Numbered from the stretch's first letter, positions 24,215 to 32,805 are shown. The stretch is DNA of 64,000 nucleotides from Dyella sp. GSA-30 (GCF_027924605.1 NZ_AP027042.1:4131524-4195523); one strand, 5' to 3'. Notes: generated by a model from the letters alone, not told the origin. Numbers and translations are program-made.

Positions 24215-24420
24215 TTAGGATTCTCCCATCGATGTGGGGGAGCCACCATCGCAAGATGGTGTGCCATGCCAACCGTGGGGACGGTGGGCATGAAGAATGG
24301 CAGGATGCCATTCCGCCGTTACCGATGGATGTACCGCCGCGAGCAACTCGCCATGCAGTGCAACCAGTCTGGTCGCGGATCAGCCGTCAGGTGGACAGGA
24401 GTCCATCGGCGGCTTTTTTT
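24215..24420 (+). ncRNA. Candidate RsmA/CsrA-sequestering small RNA
   Basis: Between the kinase gene and fur lies a dense row of hairpins ending in an intrinsic terminator. They are CACCATC-GCAA-GATGGTG (24244-24261); CATGCC-ACCGT around GGGG closed by ACGGT-GGCATG (24265-24292); GAATGGC-AGGAT-GCCATTC (24295-24313); CCGCGA...TCGCGG (24337-24378); and TGGAC-AGGA-GTCCA inside the terminator (24392-24405). Eight GGA triplets occur, three of them in or at the edge of terminal loops, and one site reads ACCGATGGATGTA, near the CsrA consensus. RsmY/RsmZ/CsrB RNAs share this design. The 5' end is not located, and read-through from the kinase gene is possible. Confidence 0.5.
24382..24420 (+). terminator. 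Intrinsic terminator of the kinase gene / sRNA
   Basis: AGCCG and an inner TGGAC arm pair with GTCCA and CGGCT across an AGGA tetraloop, followed by a T7 run at 24414-24420. Confidence 0.85.
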
Positions 24421-24429
24421 ATGGGCAAC

Positions 24430-24457
24430 AAAAAAGCCGACCCTTGCGGGCCGGCTT
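24430..24457 (-). terminator. Intrinsic terminator of fur
   Basis: On the minus strand AAGCCGGCCC pairs with GGGTCGGCTT around GCAA, followed by T6. It lies 15 bases past the fur stop. Confidence 0.85.
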
Positions 24458-24471
24458 TTCTTTGGTTGCGC

Positions 24472-24888
24472 TCAGCGCGACTTGTGCTTGGGCCGCACGT
24501 AAAGGACCAGACTGTGGTCTTCCAGCACGTACCCGTGCTTGGCCGCAATTTCGTGCTGCAGGCGCTCGATCTCTTCGCTGACGAACTCGATCACTTTTCC
24601 GCTGTCAACATCGATCATGTGATCGTGGTGTTTACCGCGGTCCAGTTCGTAGACGGCCTGGCCGCCCTCGAAGTTGTGCTTGACCACGATACCGGCGGCC
24701 TCGAACTGGGTCAGCACCCGGTAAACTGTGGCCAGGCCGATATCTTCCTGGTGGGCAAGCAGTTTCTTGTAGATGTCTTCGGCGGTGAGGTGATGGGCAT
24801 CCTCGTCCTCGAAGATCTGCAGGATGCGCATACGGGGGTGGGTCACTTTCAACCCGGCCCTGCGCAGTTCTTTGGTTTCCTGTTCCAT
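24472..24888 (-). CDS. fur: Ferric uptake regulator Fur
   Basis: The 138-residue protein has the winged-helix DNA-binding half (TAEDIYKKLLAHQEDIGLAT...YRVLTQFEAAG) and the metal-binding HHDHMID motif at 87-93 with the C-terminal dimerisation domain. The Cys-x2-Cys structural zinc site of E. coli Fur is absent (Asp and Ser at those positions), as in Pseudomonas Fur. Fur with Fe2+ represses iron uptake genes. ATG 24888 follows GGGGA at eight bases. It is divergent from bamE, an arrangement common in gammaproteobacteria. Confidence 0.96.
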   Translation of the reverse strand: MEQETKELRRAGLKVTHPRMRILQIFEDEDAHHLTAEDIYKKLLAHQEDIGLATVYRVLTQFEAAGIVVKHNFEGGQAVYELDRGKHHDHMIDVDSGKVIEFVSEEIERLQHEIAAKHGYVLEDHSLVLYVRPKHKSR

Positions 24889-24965
24889 AGCATTTCCCCG
24901 GCAAACGCCGTGCTGGCAAGCCGTTAGTGTATCATCTGAACCTTTACGATCCGGACGCAAGACGC

Positions 24966-25409
24966 ATGCATAAGCTGATTCGCACGCTGGGTTTCGCCAT
25001 GCTGGCCCTTTCCCTGGCCAGCTGTCGCCTCGTTTATACCCCCGACGTGCAGCAAGGCAACCTGCTGGACAAGAAAAACGTAGCCCAGCTACAGCCCGGC
25101 ATGACCAAGCGTCAGGTGCTGGTGCTGATGGGTTCGCCGTCGGTAAGCAGCCCGTTTGACCATGACCGCTGGGACTATGTCTCCACCCAGCAGCACCGCG
25201 GCGGCGCGATCAAGGTGCGCACGCTGAGCCTCACCTTCAACAACGACACCCTGGTGCGCACGGAAGGCGATTTCTTCGCCGAGGACGCCCAGCAGCTGGT
25301 CAACGACAGCAAGAAGTACCACGCCAGCTACCCGGTCGACGAAACCAAGGGCGACAAGACCAAGACGCCTGAGGAAGAGAAGAAGGACAGCGGCGACAGC
25401 GGAAACTGA
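24966..25409 (+). CDS. bamE: Outer membrane assembly lipoprotein BamE (SmpA/OmlA)
   Basis: The 147-residue product has a signal peptide with lipobox LASC, giving lipidated Cys20, followed by the BamE domain (LQPGMTKRQVLVLMGSPS, then DRWDYV). It belongs to the BAM complex that folds beta-barrels into the outer membrane. The C-terminus is extended by a Lys/Glu/Asp-rich tail (residues about 125-147). ATG 24966 places the signal peptide correctly; the open frame begins earlier, in the fur promoter region. Confidence 0.94.
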   Translation: MHKLIRTLGFAMLALSLASCRLVYTPDVQQGNLLDKKNVAQLQPGMTKRQVLVLMGSPSVSSPFDHDRWDYVSTQQHRGGAIKVRTLSLTFNNDTLVRTEGDFFAEDAQQLVNDSKKYHASYPVDETKGDKTKTPEEEKKDSGDSGN

Positions 25410-25419
25410 TGTTCTGCGG

Positions 25420-25704
25420 TCAACCCTTCCCTGAAGCGCGCCGTCGGCGCGCTTCTTTGGGATCCAGAGTCAACGGACGGTAGATTTCCACCCGATCGCC
25501 ATCGGCCAGTACATCGTCCGGTGCCGCCCGACGGGAAAATATCCCCAGACGGTCTGCGGCAATCGCCTCTTCCGGCAGGACCGAGGCGATTTTCGACGCC
25601 ACGATCGCCTGCATCACAGTGGTGCCGGCCGGCACGGTAAGGCGACGCAGCTCCTGATGATCGGCAGCAGCGTAAATCACTTCGACGTGGATCGGCTCAG
25701 CCAT
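25420..25704 (-). CDS. rnfH: RnfH family protein
   Basis: The 94-residue protein is of the RnfH/UPF0125 ubiquitin-like (beta-grasp) family: IHVEVIYAAADHQ, TVMQAIVASKI, GIFSRRAAPDDVLADGDRVE and IYRPLTLDPKEARRRRA. Its function is unknown; it is nearly always next to ratA, smpB and bamE, as here. It starts within the end of ratA (8-base overlap) and is convergent with bamE. Confidence 0.92.
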   Translation of the reverse strand: MAEPIHVEVIYAAADHQELRRLTVPAGTTVMQAIVASKIASVLPEEAIAADRLGIFSRRAAPDDVLADGDRVEIYRPLTLDPKEARRRRASGKG

Positions 25705-26128
25705 AGGTACGTTCCGCCTCGCGGCAGAAATCGTCCACCATGCGGCTGGCCAGGCCTTGAAAACCCAGCTTCAACGCCATGCCACCCACACGGCCGGCGT
25801 AATCGAAATCCAGCGCAAAGGCGATCTTGCAGCCGTCATCGCCCAGCGCAATGAATTCCCACACCCCATCGAGGCTACGAAACGGGCCTTCGACCAGGGC
25901 CATATGCAGGCGATGCGGCGGATCGACGGTATTGCGCGTGGTAAAGCTGTGGCGCAGGCCGGCAAAGGTGAGGTCCAACCGCGCCACCAGCACGTTGTCG
26001 CTACGCTCCAATACCTCCGAGCCCGCACACCAGGCGAAGCGCTTTGGGTATGCTTCAACATCGTTGACCAGGTCGAACATCTGCGACGGTGAATATTTCA
26101 CCAGGGCGCTGCGGCGAATTTCGATCAC
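25697..26128 (-). CDS. ratA: RatA-like START/COQ10 domain protein
   Basis: The 143-residue protein begins IEIRRSALVKYSPSQMFDLV and belongs to the polyketide-cyclase/COQ10 START family. Members bind lipids such as ubiquinone; E. coli RatA was also described as a toxin blocking ribosomal subunit association. The start codon is GTG at 26128. It overlaps rnfH, with which it is co-transcribed, and is divergent from smpB. Confidence 0.9.
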   Translation of the reverse strand: MIEIRRSALVKYSPSQMFDLVNDVEAYPKRFAWCAGSEVLERSDNVLVARLDLTFAGLRHSFTTRNTVDPPHRLHMALVEGPFRSLDGVWEFIALGDDGCKIAFALDFDYAGRVGGMALKLGFQGLASRMVDDFCREAERTYG

Positions 26129-26217
26129 GTCAGCCTCACATGAATCTCATCGTGTTCACCCCCATATCAGTGGGGACGAACCACTACAGGGCAAGTTAAG
26201 CCCGAAGTTTAACGGAC

Positions 26218-26706
26218 ATGGCCAAGGCGAAGGACAAAGAAAAAACCGGCGGCACCATCGCGCTGAACAAACGCGCGCGCCACGAATACCATATCGACCG
26301 CCGTTTCGAGGCAGGTGTCGCCCTGCAAGGCTGGGAAGTCAAATCGTTGCGCGCAGGCCGGATCAACTTCGGCGACAGCTACGCCATCGTCAACCAGGGT
26401 GAGATCTTCCTGTTCGGCGCGTCGATCCCGCCGCTGATCAGCGCATCGAGCCACGTCGTCGCCAACGACCGCCGCACACGCAAGCTGCTGCTGCACAAGG
26501 AAGAGATCGACCAGCTGGTCGGTGCCGTCGAGCGCAAGGGCTACACCATGGTGCCGATCGCCATGTACTGGAAAGGCAACAAGGTCAAAGTCGAAATTGG
26601 CCTGGCACGCGGCAAACAGGCGCACGACAAACGCGAAGCGGACAAGGACCGCGACTGGCAGCGCGAAAAGCAGCGCACGATGCGTTCGCACAACAAGCAC
26701 GCCTGA
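26218..26706 (+). CDS. smpB: SsrA-binding protein SmpB
   Basis: The 162-residue protein contains the SmpB core ([41 protein letters not shown]) and a basic C-terminal tail ([17 protein letters not shown]) that folds in the ribosomal decoding site. It escorts tmRNA to stalled ribosomes. Its RNA partner ssrA lies 1.7 kb downstream on the same strand. Confidence 0.97.
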   Translation: MAKAKDKEKTGGTIALNKRARHEYHIDRRFEAGVALQGWEVKSLRAGRINFGDSYAIVNQGEIFLFGASIPPLISASSHVVANDRRTRKLLLHKEEIDQLVGAVERKGYTMVPIAMYWKGNKVKVEIGLARGKQAHDKREADKDRDWQREKQRTMRSHNKHA

Positions 26707-26827
26707 AGTTTTCCACAGCCGCTGTGGATGTACTTCGTATAAGCCTGTGGACAAATACGATTCAGTGCTGTGTCGACAAGCACTTAGTACGCGGTGATCA
26801 ATGCATGCTCACCGTGTATCGGAAATC

Positions 26828-26898
26828 TTTGTAGAAGCGACTTCAGTCGCGACAAACCGCGACCTAGCCGGGTGTCGCGACTGAAGTCGCTCCTACAA
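26828..26898. repeat. Inverted pair of family C palindromic repeats
   Basis: TTTGTAGAAGCGACTTCAGT plus CGCGACA (26828-26854) is matched by the inverted unit TGTCGCGACTGAAGTCGCTC plus CTACAA (26873-26898). This family, with core GCGACTTCAGTCGCGAC, recurs at 29230 and 36883 and resembles repeats widespread in Pseudomonas and Xanthomonas. Confidence 0.85.
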
Positions 26899-26921
26899 CA
26901 GCTAGCCCGGCTTCCGGAAAC

Positions 26922-27695
26922 TCAAAAATCCTTACGCCCGCTCCGCATCGTGCCGGTCGTCGAATCGTGCGTCTGGAAATACAGCCGGGTATGCCCATCG
27001 GGCTTGCGCTTCATCATCACAAACGCCTGCTCGCCCTGCGCGGGGTAATCGAGCCGCCCGAACGTCTCCGCTCGCGGCAGGCTCGTATGCATCGCCGCGC
27101 CATTGGCTACCGGCCGCAAATGCATCATGTTGTCGCGTCGCTTGGCAATCGTGCAGCCACTGAGCTGGGTGGTCAGCGTGAGATCTTCATGCTGCTGATT
27201 CAAAGCGGTTTCGGTGATCCGCCCCGTCTTCCACCCCGCGACCTTCTTATTCGTCAGCTGACCGGCGAAATTGTCCTGCTTGGCCTGTCGCATCGGCAGG
27301 AATGCGGCATCGAAATTCGCGCCCGCCTGGTTCGACTGATGAACACCCTGATGGGCCGCCGCTTGCGAAGCAAACACCAGATGCAGGTGCGCCGTGGGCG
27401 CGCGCGTCACGCCGTCGCCGCCGACGATACTGTGCATATTCGGAAACGTCGTTGCATTACCCACATCGTGGCGCAACTGATAGGTCGCTTGCGTCGTCGC
27501 AGCCTTACCCACCACGTCAGGTGGCTCGATATGCGACTGCACCGCATAGGTACGCAAGAACGCCGAGGGATGGTGCCGCATCAACTGCTCGGGCGACATA
27601 TGGCCGTATTGCCAATGGCGCCCCTTGTCGATCAGCGCCTGATTGCCCGTCGCCTTGCCAACGCGCTTCATCGCGCGCCCCAGTTCCTGCCACAT
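26922..27695 (-). CDS. Uncharacterised protein with CNF1/BLF1-like Cys-His motif
   Basis: The 257-residue protein starts at ATG 27695 behind GGAGG nine bases upstream. It has no signal peptide or membrane segment. Residues 176-192 read TQLSGC followed by His192, so Cys181 and His192 form an LSGC-x10-H pair. The same LSGC-then-His arrangement makes the catalytic centre of the deamidase toxins CNF1 and Burkholderia lethal factor 1. The middle part is rich in Gln and His. No secretion or immunity gene is adjacent. The assignment rests on one motif and spacing, so a housekeeping or unrelated function remains possible. Confidence 0.7.
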   Translation of the reverse strand: MWQELGRAMKRVGKATGNQALIDKGRHWQYGHMSPEQLMRHHPSAFLRTYAVQSHIEPPDVVGKAATTQATYQLRHDVGNATTFPNMHSIVGGDGVTRAPTAHLHLVFASQAAAHQGVHQSNQAGANFDAAFLPMRQAKQDNFAGQLTNKKVAGWKTGRITETALNQQHEDLTLTTQLSGCTIAKRRDNMMHLRPVANGAAMHTSLPRAETFGRLDYPAQGEQAFVMMKRKPDGHTRLYFQTHDSTTGTMRSGRKDF

Positions 27696-27765
27696 GGCGA
27701 GCCCTCCCCTTACCTGGACTGTCCCGACTATAGCCCTGCCCTGACCGCCGCGAAAGCGACCTGTT

Positions 27766-28218
27766 TCACTCCAGCAGCATGCTCATGGCGTCGACCGAGA
27801 CGGCAAATCCATGCCGCTCGTACAAGGCGCGCGCGCTGACGGTAGCGTGCAGGTTGATCATATCCACGCCCTGCTCCCGCGCCGCCGAGGCCACCGTGGT
27901 CAGCAAGGCATCGCCAACGCCCTTCCGGCGATAGCCCGGCCGCACATAGACATTGAGCACATACCAGCCCACCCCGTTTGGATAGGCCTGCGAGGGCATA
28001 TGCGGATACGGGTTGACCGCTGCACTACCCGCCACCCGGCCATCGACCTCGGCCAGCCAGGCCATCAGCCTGCCGTCGCCCAGGGCGTCCTCGATCCAGT
28101 AACGCAACCGGTCGGCGAATCCATCGGGCAGGTGCTGCCCCATTTCTTCGAGAAACGCGCAACGCAACTCGGTCAGCAAACCCGCGTCGCCCTGCTCGGC
28201 CAGACGTATCCGTGCCAT
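27766..28218 (-). CDS. GNAT family N-acetyltransferase
   Basis: The 150-residue protein shows the GNAT acetyl-CoA site: VLNVYVRPGYRRKGVGDALL (motif A) near residues 88-107 and a final SARALYERHGFAVS (motif B). It probably acetylates a small molecule or protein amine; the substrate is unknown. It is transcribed away from the tmRNA gene. Confidence 0.88.
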   Translation of the reverse strand: MARIRLAEQGDAGLLTELRCAFLEEMGQHLPDGFADRLRYWIEDALGDGRLMAWLAEVDGRVAGSAAVNPYPHMPSQAYPNGVGWYVLNVYVRPGYRRKGVGDALLTTVASAAREQGVDMINLHATVSARALYERHGFAVSVDAMSMLLE

Positions 28219-28280
28219 GACTTTCCCCTTGTGGCGCCCACGGTGATGACAATAGACGTAACACAGCTGCGTGCGCAGCC

Positions 28281-28310
28281 TTGATGTATGACCGAATAGC
28301 TACATATACT
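28281..28310 (+). promoter_or_regulatory. Promoter of ssrA
   Basis: TTGATG (28281-28286) and TATACT (28305-28310) are spaced by 18 bases, about 52 bases before the mature tmRNA 5' end, leaving a leader to be trimmed by RNase P. Confidence 0.6.
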
Positions 28311-28361
28311 TACCCGTTCCAGCTTTTCCCGGTTCCCTTCCAGCTCTATCCCAGTTTCCCT

Positions 28362-28714
<353 letters not shown>

Positions 28715-28720
28715 ATACCG

Positions 28721-28757
28721 GCCGTCTATGTGATTGACTCACTTAGGCGGCTTTTTT
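28721..28757 (+). terminator. Intrinsic terminator of ssrA
   Basis: GCCGTCTATGTGA pairs with TCACTTAGGCGGC across TTGAC with three mismatches, followed by T6. Confidence 0.85.
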
Positions 28758-28855
28758 GTGTGGGTCCGGGATGATCTTTCCCAGTACCGACCATTGCCAT
28801 CCCTCTGCCATGAACCGACGGCAATGTTTCTTCGATCCAGCCAGGGAGCACCTCC

Positions 28856-29173
28856 GTGTCCTCCACACTTCCTCCTTCAAAGCGCATGAGTGGCGCTCCC
28901 ATCAGACAATGGGATGGGGCGATGCCTATCCTCATGTCCGTCACCGTATTACTGATGATCGTCGTTGAGCTTTTTAGAAACGGCTTGCATGCACCACGCA
29001 ACGACGAAGGGGCATCTGACCACATCGCGATCATGCTGATGTTTGGGCAGGTCCCGATCATGTTCTGGTTTGTGGCGACGAGGCGTCACTCGGTCAGCGC
29101 CATCCTGCCTACGCTCGTGATCCAGCTGAGTCTTTGGGCTATCACATTTGCGTCAGCGGTAGCCCTCACCTGA
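28856..29173 (+). CDS. Small hydrophobic membrane protein
   Basis: The 105-residue product starts at GTG 28856, seven bases after AGGGAG. It has three hydrophobic segments (about residues 22-42, 57-75 and 80-104) and no recognisable domain. It lies downstream of tmRNA in the accessory stretch and has no same-strand partner. Confidence 0.5.
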   Translation: MSSTLPPSKRMSGAPIRQWDGAMPILMSVTVLLMIVVELFRNGLHAPRNDEGASDHIAIMLMFGQVPIMFWFVATRRHSVSAILPTLVIQLSLWAITFASAVALT

Positions 29174-29229
29174 GCGCTACGCCAAGATTCACGGTTATCG
29201 CTTCTACAAGCTAGCTGTGCCTAACTGAG

Positions 29230-29254
29230 TTTGTAGGAGCGACTTCAGTCGCGA
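29230..29254. repeat. Single family C palindromic repeat overlapping a gene end
   Basis: TTGTAGGAGCGACTTCAGTC plus GCGAC matches the repeat units near 26.8 and 36.9 kb. It covers the last codons and stop of the sterol-desaturase-like gene at 29245. Confidence 0.8.
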
Positions 29255-30135
29255 CCATCCCCTCGCAGTGCCTCCATGGGCACGGATGAAAAGCTCGGCA
29301 TTTCATGAGCATCGTTCGCCCGAGTTTCAACACCCGCCCGCATCGCCGGATCGGCGGTTAGAAGCCCAAGCATGTCATTCCACGTGGTGCCGTCGAAAAG
29401 CCCCGTGTCGACGCGGATGTGAGGGTCGGGAGCCCGATACGTACGCAGGAGCACATCAATCCATGGAAAAACACCGGCGAAATTCGCCTCTCCATATTGC
29501 TGATCTCGATTGTGATGCCACCGATGCTGAAGCGGGCTGGCCAGGATAGTCGACCACCGCCCGTAGTGAACACGCACATCGGCGTGAATCCAGAACTGCA
29601 ACGCTGCCGATAGCAATCCCACCACCAGCGCAGTGTCTGATGACAGCCGAAACAGGAGCAGCATGGGGAAAAGAATCAACACTGATTGAAACACGCTTTC
29701 CAGGACATGCTGACGCGCATAAGTAGTCGCATTCATGGCTGGATCGGAATGATGGACGGCGTGAAAGCGCCACAACCAAGCGAACTTGTGCTGTGCCCGA
29801 TGAAACGCGTAATAAGCCAGGTCGTACAGCACGATCCATAGCAAGGCCCCCACCACAGCCGCCCCGGGATACCCGCGGTCCAATACGATGGGGAGGTGGT
29901 CGGGATGGACAACTTTCTGGACGAGAGCGAACAGAACCAGAAGCAAGACCTGACAGACACCCATGGCCAGGATCACCCAAGCGCCAGCCGCCAGATTCAA
30001 GCGCCGATCAGCCCATCGCGCCGAAGACCCGGCCATGCGTTCGGCTCCCATAGCCGCCACGCAAGCCAATGACCATGGCAGAAGTGGCGAGAGCGCGAAT
30101 AGTTGTTCTAAAGGTATTGAAGTCATCGGATCCAT
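29245..30135 (-). CDS. Sterol desaturase/fatty acid hydroxylase family membrane protein
   Basis: The 296-residue protein has four to five hydrophobic helices and the di-iron histidine clusters of this superfamily: HRAQH at 112-116, HAVHH at 125-129, H184 with H190, and HRWHH at 204-208. Members use a non-haem di-iron centre in the membrane to hydroxylate or desaturate lipids or sterols. The substrate is unknown. A second in-frame ATG at 30126 is also possible. The last residues and stop fall inside a family C repeat, so the original C-terminus may have been altered by repeat insertion. Confidence 0.88.
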   Translation of the reverse strand: MDPMTSIPLEQLFALSPLLPWSLACVAAMGAERMAGSSARWADRRLNLAAGAWVILAMGVCQVLLLVLFALVQKVVHPDHLPIVLDRGYPGAAVVGALLWIVLYDLAYYAFHRAQHKFAWLWRFHAVHHSDPAMNATTYARQHVLESVFQSVLILFPMLLLFRLSSDTALVVGLLSAALQFWIHADVRVHYGRWSTILASPLQHRWHHNRDQQYGEANFAGVFPWIDVLLRTYRAPDPHIRVDTGLFDGTTWNDMLGLLTADPAMRAGVETRANDAHEMPSFSSVPMEALRGDGRD

Positions 30136-30315
30136 TCCGCCCCGTTCCGATCAAAGCATAGCGCGCTTGTAGCGCGTGGAGATTCGTTCCTTACTATCAC
30201 GCGGTGAGGCATACGCGATATCGCGAATTCTTCGAATCTTCATTGCTGCATGCCCGTACAACTCGTCAATAAAAGCCGAGTACAAGCCATAAGTCGCACT
30301 ACCCCTCCCTCAAGA

Positions 30316-30948
30316 TCAATCCAATGGCACAACTGCTCTGGCTATGCTCGACAACGTGGCGGTTTGCACACATATGACTGCGGGCCTGGGGCCATATTTC
30401 ATTTCTTGGACTATCGTTCGAGCCCGCACTGCGGTTCTTAGCTCAAGCGACACGCCGCGTCCCTCCTTTTGATACTCGTCGATTAGCCCGGAAAAGGCCA
30501 CCGTTCGAGTGAAAACAAAGCCGATCGCGGCAAGATCGGACCGGGCTGCATCTCGATTGAGGCAACCGTTCGACGGCAAAAAAACGGCCAGATCCGACAG
30601 GGGATGGGAATAGTCTTTTTGAGCCACTGGCCGAGCCAAATAGGAAAGCCCGATATGAAAGCCGTGACCTTCAGGCTTCGTGTAGTCCACGACGATTCCG
30701 TAGCTCCGATCGCCGTAGTCTCGCTTCCTTACATCCTGCCCATATCGTTGCCTTAGAAGCTGCTCGGATATGACCTTGTCCTTTGTTTTTGCGAGTTCGA
30801 TAAATTGAGTCCAGCCAGCCCTGGCATCGTCATCGTAGGTTGGTGTCTTGGCTGTGCTGTCAGCCTCGTGCCAATCAGAACAAGAAACAAGGAGGCTGAG
30901 TAGCAGGACCACCGCTATTCGTCTGCTTTCGCGCTTGCGAACGTTCAT
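30316..30948 (-). CDS. Hypothetical lipoprotein
   Basis: The 210-residue product has a charged N-terminus, a hydrophobic core and a lipobox LVSC (Cys23), so it is probably a lipidated envelope protein. The start ATG 30948 follows a GGAGAGGGCGG stretch. The rest shows no known domain; two cysteines (in NGCLNRD and VICVQT) could form a disulfide. Codon use is less GC-biased than in neighbouring core genes, in keeping with an accessory origin. Confidence 0.65.
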   Translation of the reverse strand: MNVRKRESRRIAVVLLLSLLVSCSDWHEADSTAKTPTYDDDARAGWTQFIELAKTKDKVISEQLLRQRYGQDVRKRDYGDRSYGIVVDYTKPEGHGFHIGLSYLARPVAQKDYSHPLSDLAVFLPSNGCLNRDAARSDLAAIGFVFTRTVAFSGLIDEYQKEGRGVSLELRTAVRARTIVQEMKYGPRPAVICVQTATLSSIARAVVPLD

Positions 30949-31014
30949 TCCGCCCTCTCCGTCCGTGGCCTGACACGCAATACATCGACGCTTTAAGAAA
31001 TAACCATGTACAGG

Positions 31015-31752
31015 CTATCTAGGTAGCAGGCCCATAGAAGTCGCACTTTTCGCGCGTAAAATCGCCCTCGTGGAAATAGCCATAAGCACTGCGCCAGCCA
31101 CAAAAAGCAGACGATCGCCGATAGCCTGATAAAACAGCACACCCACCACCCCACCGCCCAGGAACGACAACACCGTCTGCGTATGCAACCGCAGGCGCGA
31201 CTTGTATTGCGCAGCCTCGGCCGGCTCTTCTTTTCCTCTGGCGATATCGAAAAGCATGCTCAGTTCGATGCCAATATCGGTAGACATACCGGAGACGTGT
31301 GTCGTGCGAACTCGGGCGTTGGATATATGCGTGACCACCGCATTCTGAAGCCCCATCAAATAACTCAGACCGAGGATCAACACAGGACCTTTCTGCAGGG
31401 ATGGAATCCAAAGTTCGACCAGCCCCAGCGCAATGAGCAAGACGCCTTCGATCAGAATGGTTACCGCGTAAATGCCCAGAACCTGCCTGCGCCGACCGGC
31501 GTTGATCAACAAGGTCGAGCTGGAGGCGCCCAGTACGAAGATCACCACGATCAGCAGATAGAAAACGCCAGTGAGCCACTCACCACGCGCGGCATGGTCG
31601 GACAACGATGAAACATTGCCGGTCATATTGGCCGAGAAGAATCCCACCGCGTAAAACGCGGCGGTGTTGAGTGCCCCGGCTACCGCCGCCAAGGTACATG
31701 CCAGCCTGCGGTCTGTGGCGTCAGTCCGCGAACTCCCCTGTCGAATGAGCAT
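31015..31752 (-). CDS. DUF1275 (YoaK-type) membrane protein
   Basis: The 245-residue protein has six predicted membrane helices and DUF1275 landmarks: AGALNTAAFYAVGFFSANMTGN near the start and LSYLMGLQNAVVT, then VRTTHVSGMSTDIG in the middle. The function of the family is unknown. It stands alone in the accessory stretch. Confidence 0.85.
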   Translation of the reverse strand: MLIRQGSSRTDATDRRLACTLAAVAGALNTAAFYAVGFFSANMTGNVSSLSDHAARGEWLTGVFYLLIVVIFVLGASSSTLLINAGRRRQVLGIYAVTILIEGVLLIALGLVELWIPSLQKGPVLILGLSYLMGLQNAVVTHISNARVRTTHVSGMSTDIGIELSMLFDIARGKEEPAEAAQYKSRLRLHTQTVLSFLGGGVVGVLFYQAIGDRLLFVAGAVLMAISTRAILRAKSATSMGLLPR

Positions 31753-31821
31753 GATCGATTCTTGAGTGAAATGGCGGCTTCAAGCATAGCTAGAAATCCG
31801 CCGCCGCAAAGCCTCCCGCCC

Positions 31822-32268
31822 CTAACCTGGGCCCATAACCCCATAGCCGCGCGCCATCGCCGCGGCAAAGATCAGCAGCAACGGAAACAATGCGACTTCC
31901 GCCCAGAGAAAACGTCGTATGGAAGCGACCTGTGACTGGTTAGGTGCTTGCCCGCTCTTGCGCCACCGCGCAAATGCGATCGTTGGTGGTGCCGATAGCA
32001 AACCAATCAACCCGAAGGTGACGATCTTTGCCCAGAAGAAGGCGTTGTGCGAATAGTAGGGCCAGCCCTTGGCAGCGTAGATGGCTCGGCTGAAACCCAC
32101 GACCAGAATCAGTACAGCCAGGACGCCATACCAGAGATCGATCGCTGCCACGCGTCGAGCACCGGCCTGGTCCATGCTTTGTTTGACCAGGACAAGCTCA
32201 GCGGCGAGTACGCCAAACAGGCCGAAGATCAACAGGTGGTGAGCTATGGCTGCAGCAAGATCGAGCAT
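31822..32268 (-). CDS. DUF2214 family membrane protein
   Basis: The 148-residue protein has four hydrophobic helices and conserved DUF2214 features: AAIAHHLLIFGLFG, KGWPYYSHNAFFWAKI and LLSAPPTIAFARWR. Such proteins are uncharacterised inner membrane proteins. ATG 32268 is the only good start. Confidence 0.8.
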   Translation of the reverse strand: MLDLAAAIAHHLLIFGLFGVLAAELVLVKQSMDQAGARRVAAIDLWYGVLAVLILVVGFSRAIYAAKGWPYYSHNAFFWAKIVTFGLIGLLSAPPTIAFARWRKSGQAPNQSQVASIRRFLWAEVALFPLLLIFAAAMARGYGVMGPG

Positions 32269-32389
32269 CGCGCGGTCCTCCCATCGGGTGGCGCATATCT
32301 AACATGGATACGCCACCCGATAGAGTGCCTGTCGTCCTGCCAAGGGGCAGGCCAAACGAGGCTTAACGCTGTCGATAGCTTCAGCGCCG

Positions 32390-32587
32390 TCAGCCGGCGC
32401 CAGGTTCGTCAGCCACTGAACCGTTGCCTAGGGCAGCTTCGCCGCTGACTAGCTCTTTCCACCCGACAGACACGCCGTTGCGGCGTCCCTTCTGGGTCAG
32501 GCGCAGACCATCGGGGTCGATCAGCAAGGTGTATTCCGTGCCATCGATAACGATGGCACGACGTAACGGCTTGTCCAGGGGTGTCAT
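32390..32587 (-). CDS. Small conserved hypothetical protein
   Basis: The 65-residue product begins MTPLDKPLRRAIVIDG and includes YTLLIDPDGLRLTQKGRRNG and a VGWKELVSG block, a pattern found in many small proteobacterial proteins of unknown role. GGAGG lies nine bases before ATG 32587, favouring it over the longer frame starting at 32683. Confidence 0.65.
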   Translation of the reverse strand: MTPLDKPLRRAIVIDGTEYTLLIDPDGLRLTQKGRRNGVSVGWKELVSGEAALGNGSVADEPGAG

Positions 32588-32805
32588 GGCGATGTGTCCT
32601 CCGCTGAGTTTTCCCAGGCCGAAGCGGCCTCGAGGGCCATCAGAGCACACGGAACCGTTATGCAAACGCGGGGTATTCATCACGAAATAGTGATGACGCA
32701 GGTTACGATTAACTTTTTGGCGCGATTTTCTTCCAAAATGCGAGTAACTCGCATCATTTCACGACAGGCGAATTCTTGCGCCCGCCGTGGGAGGCCGATC
32801 CCATT

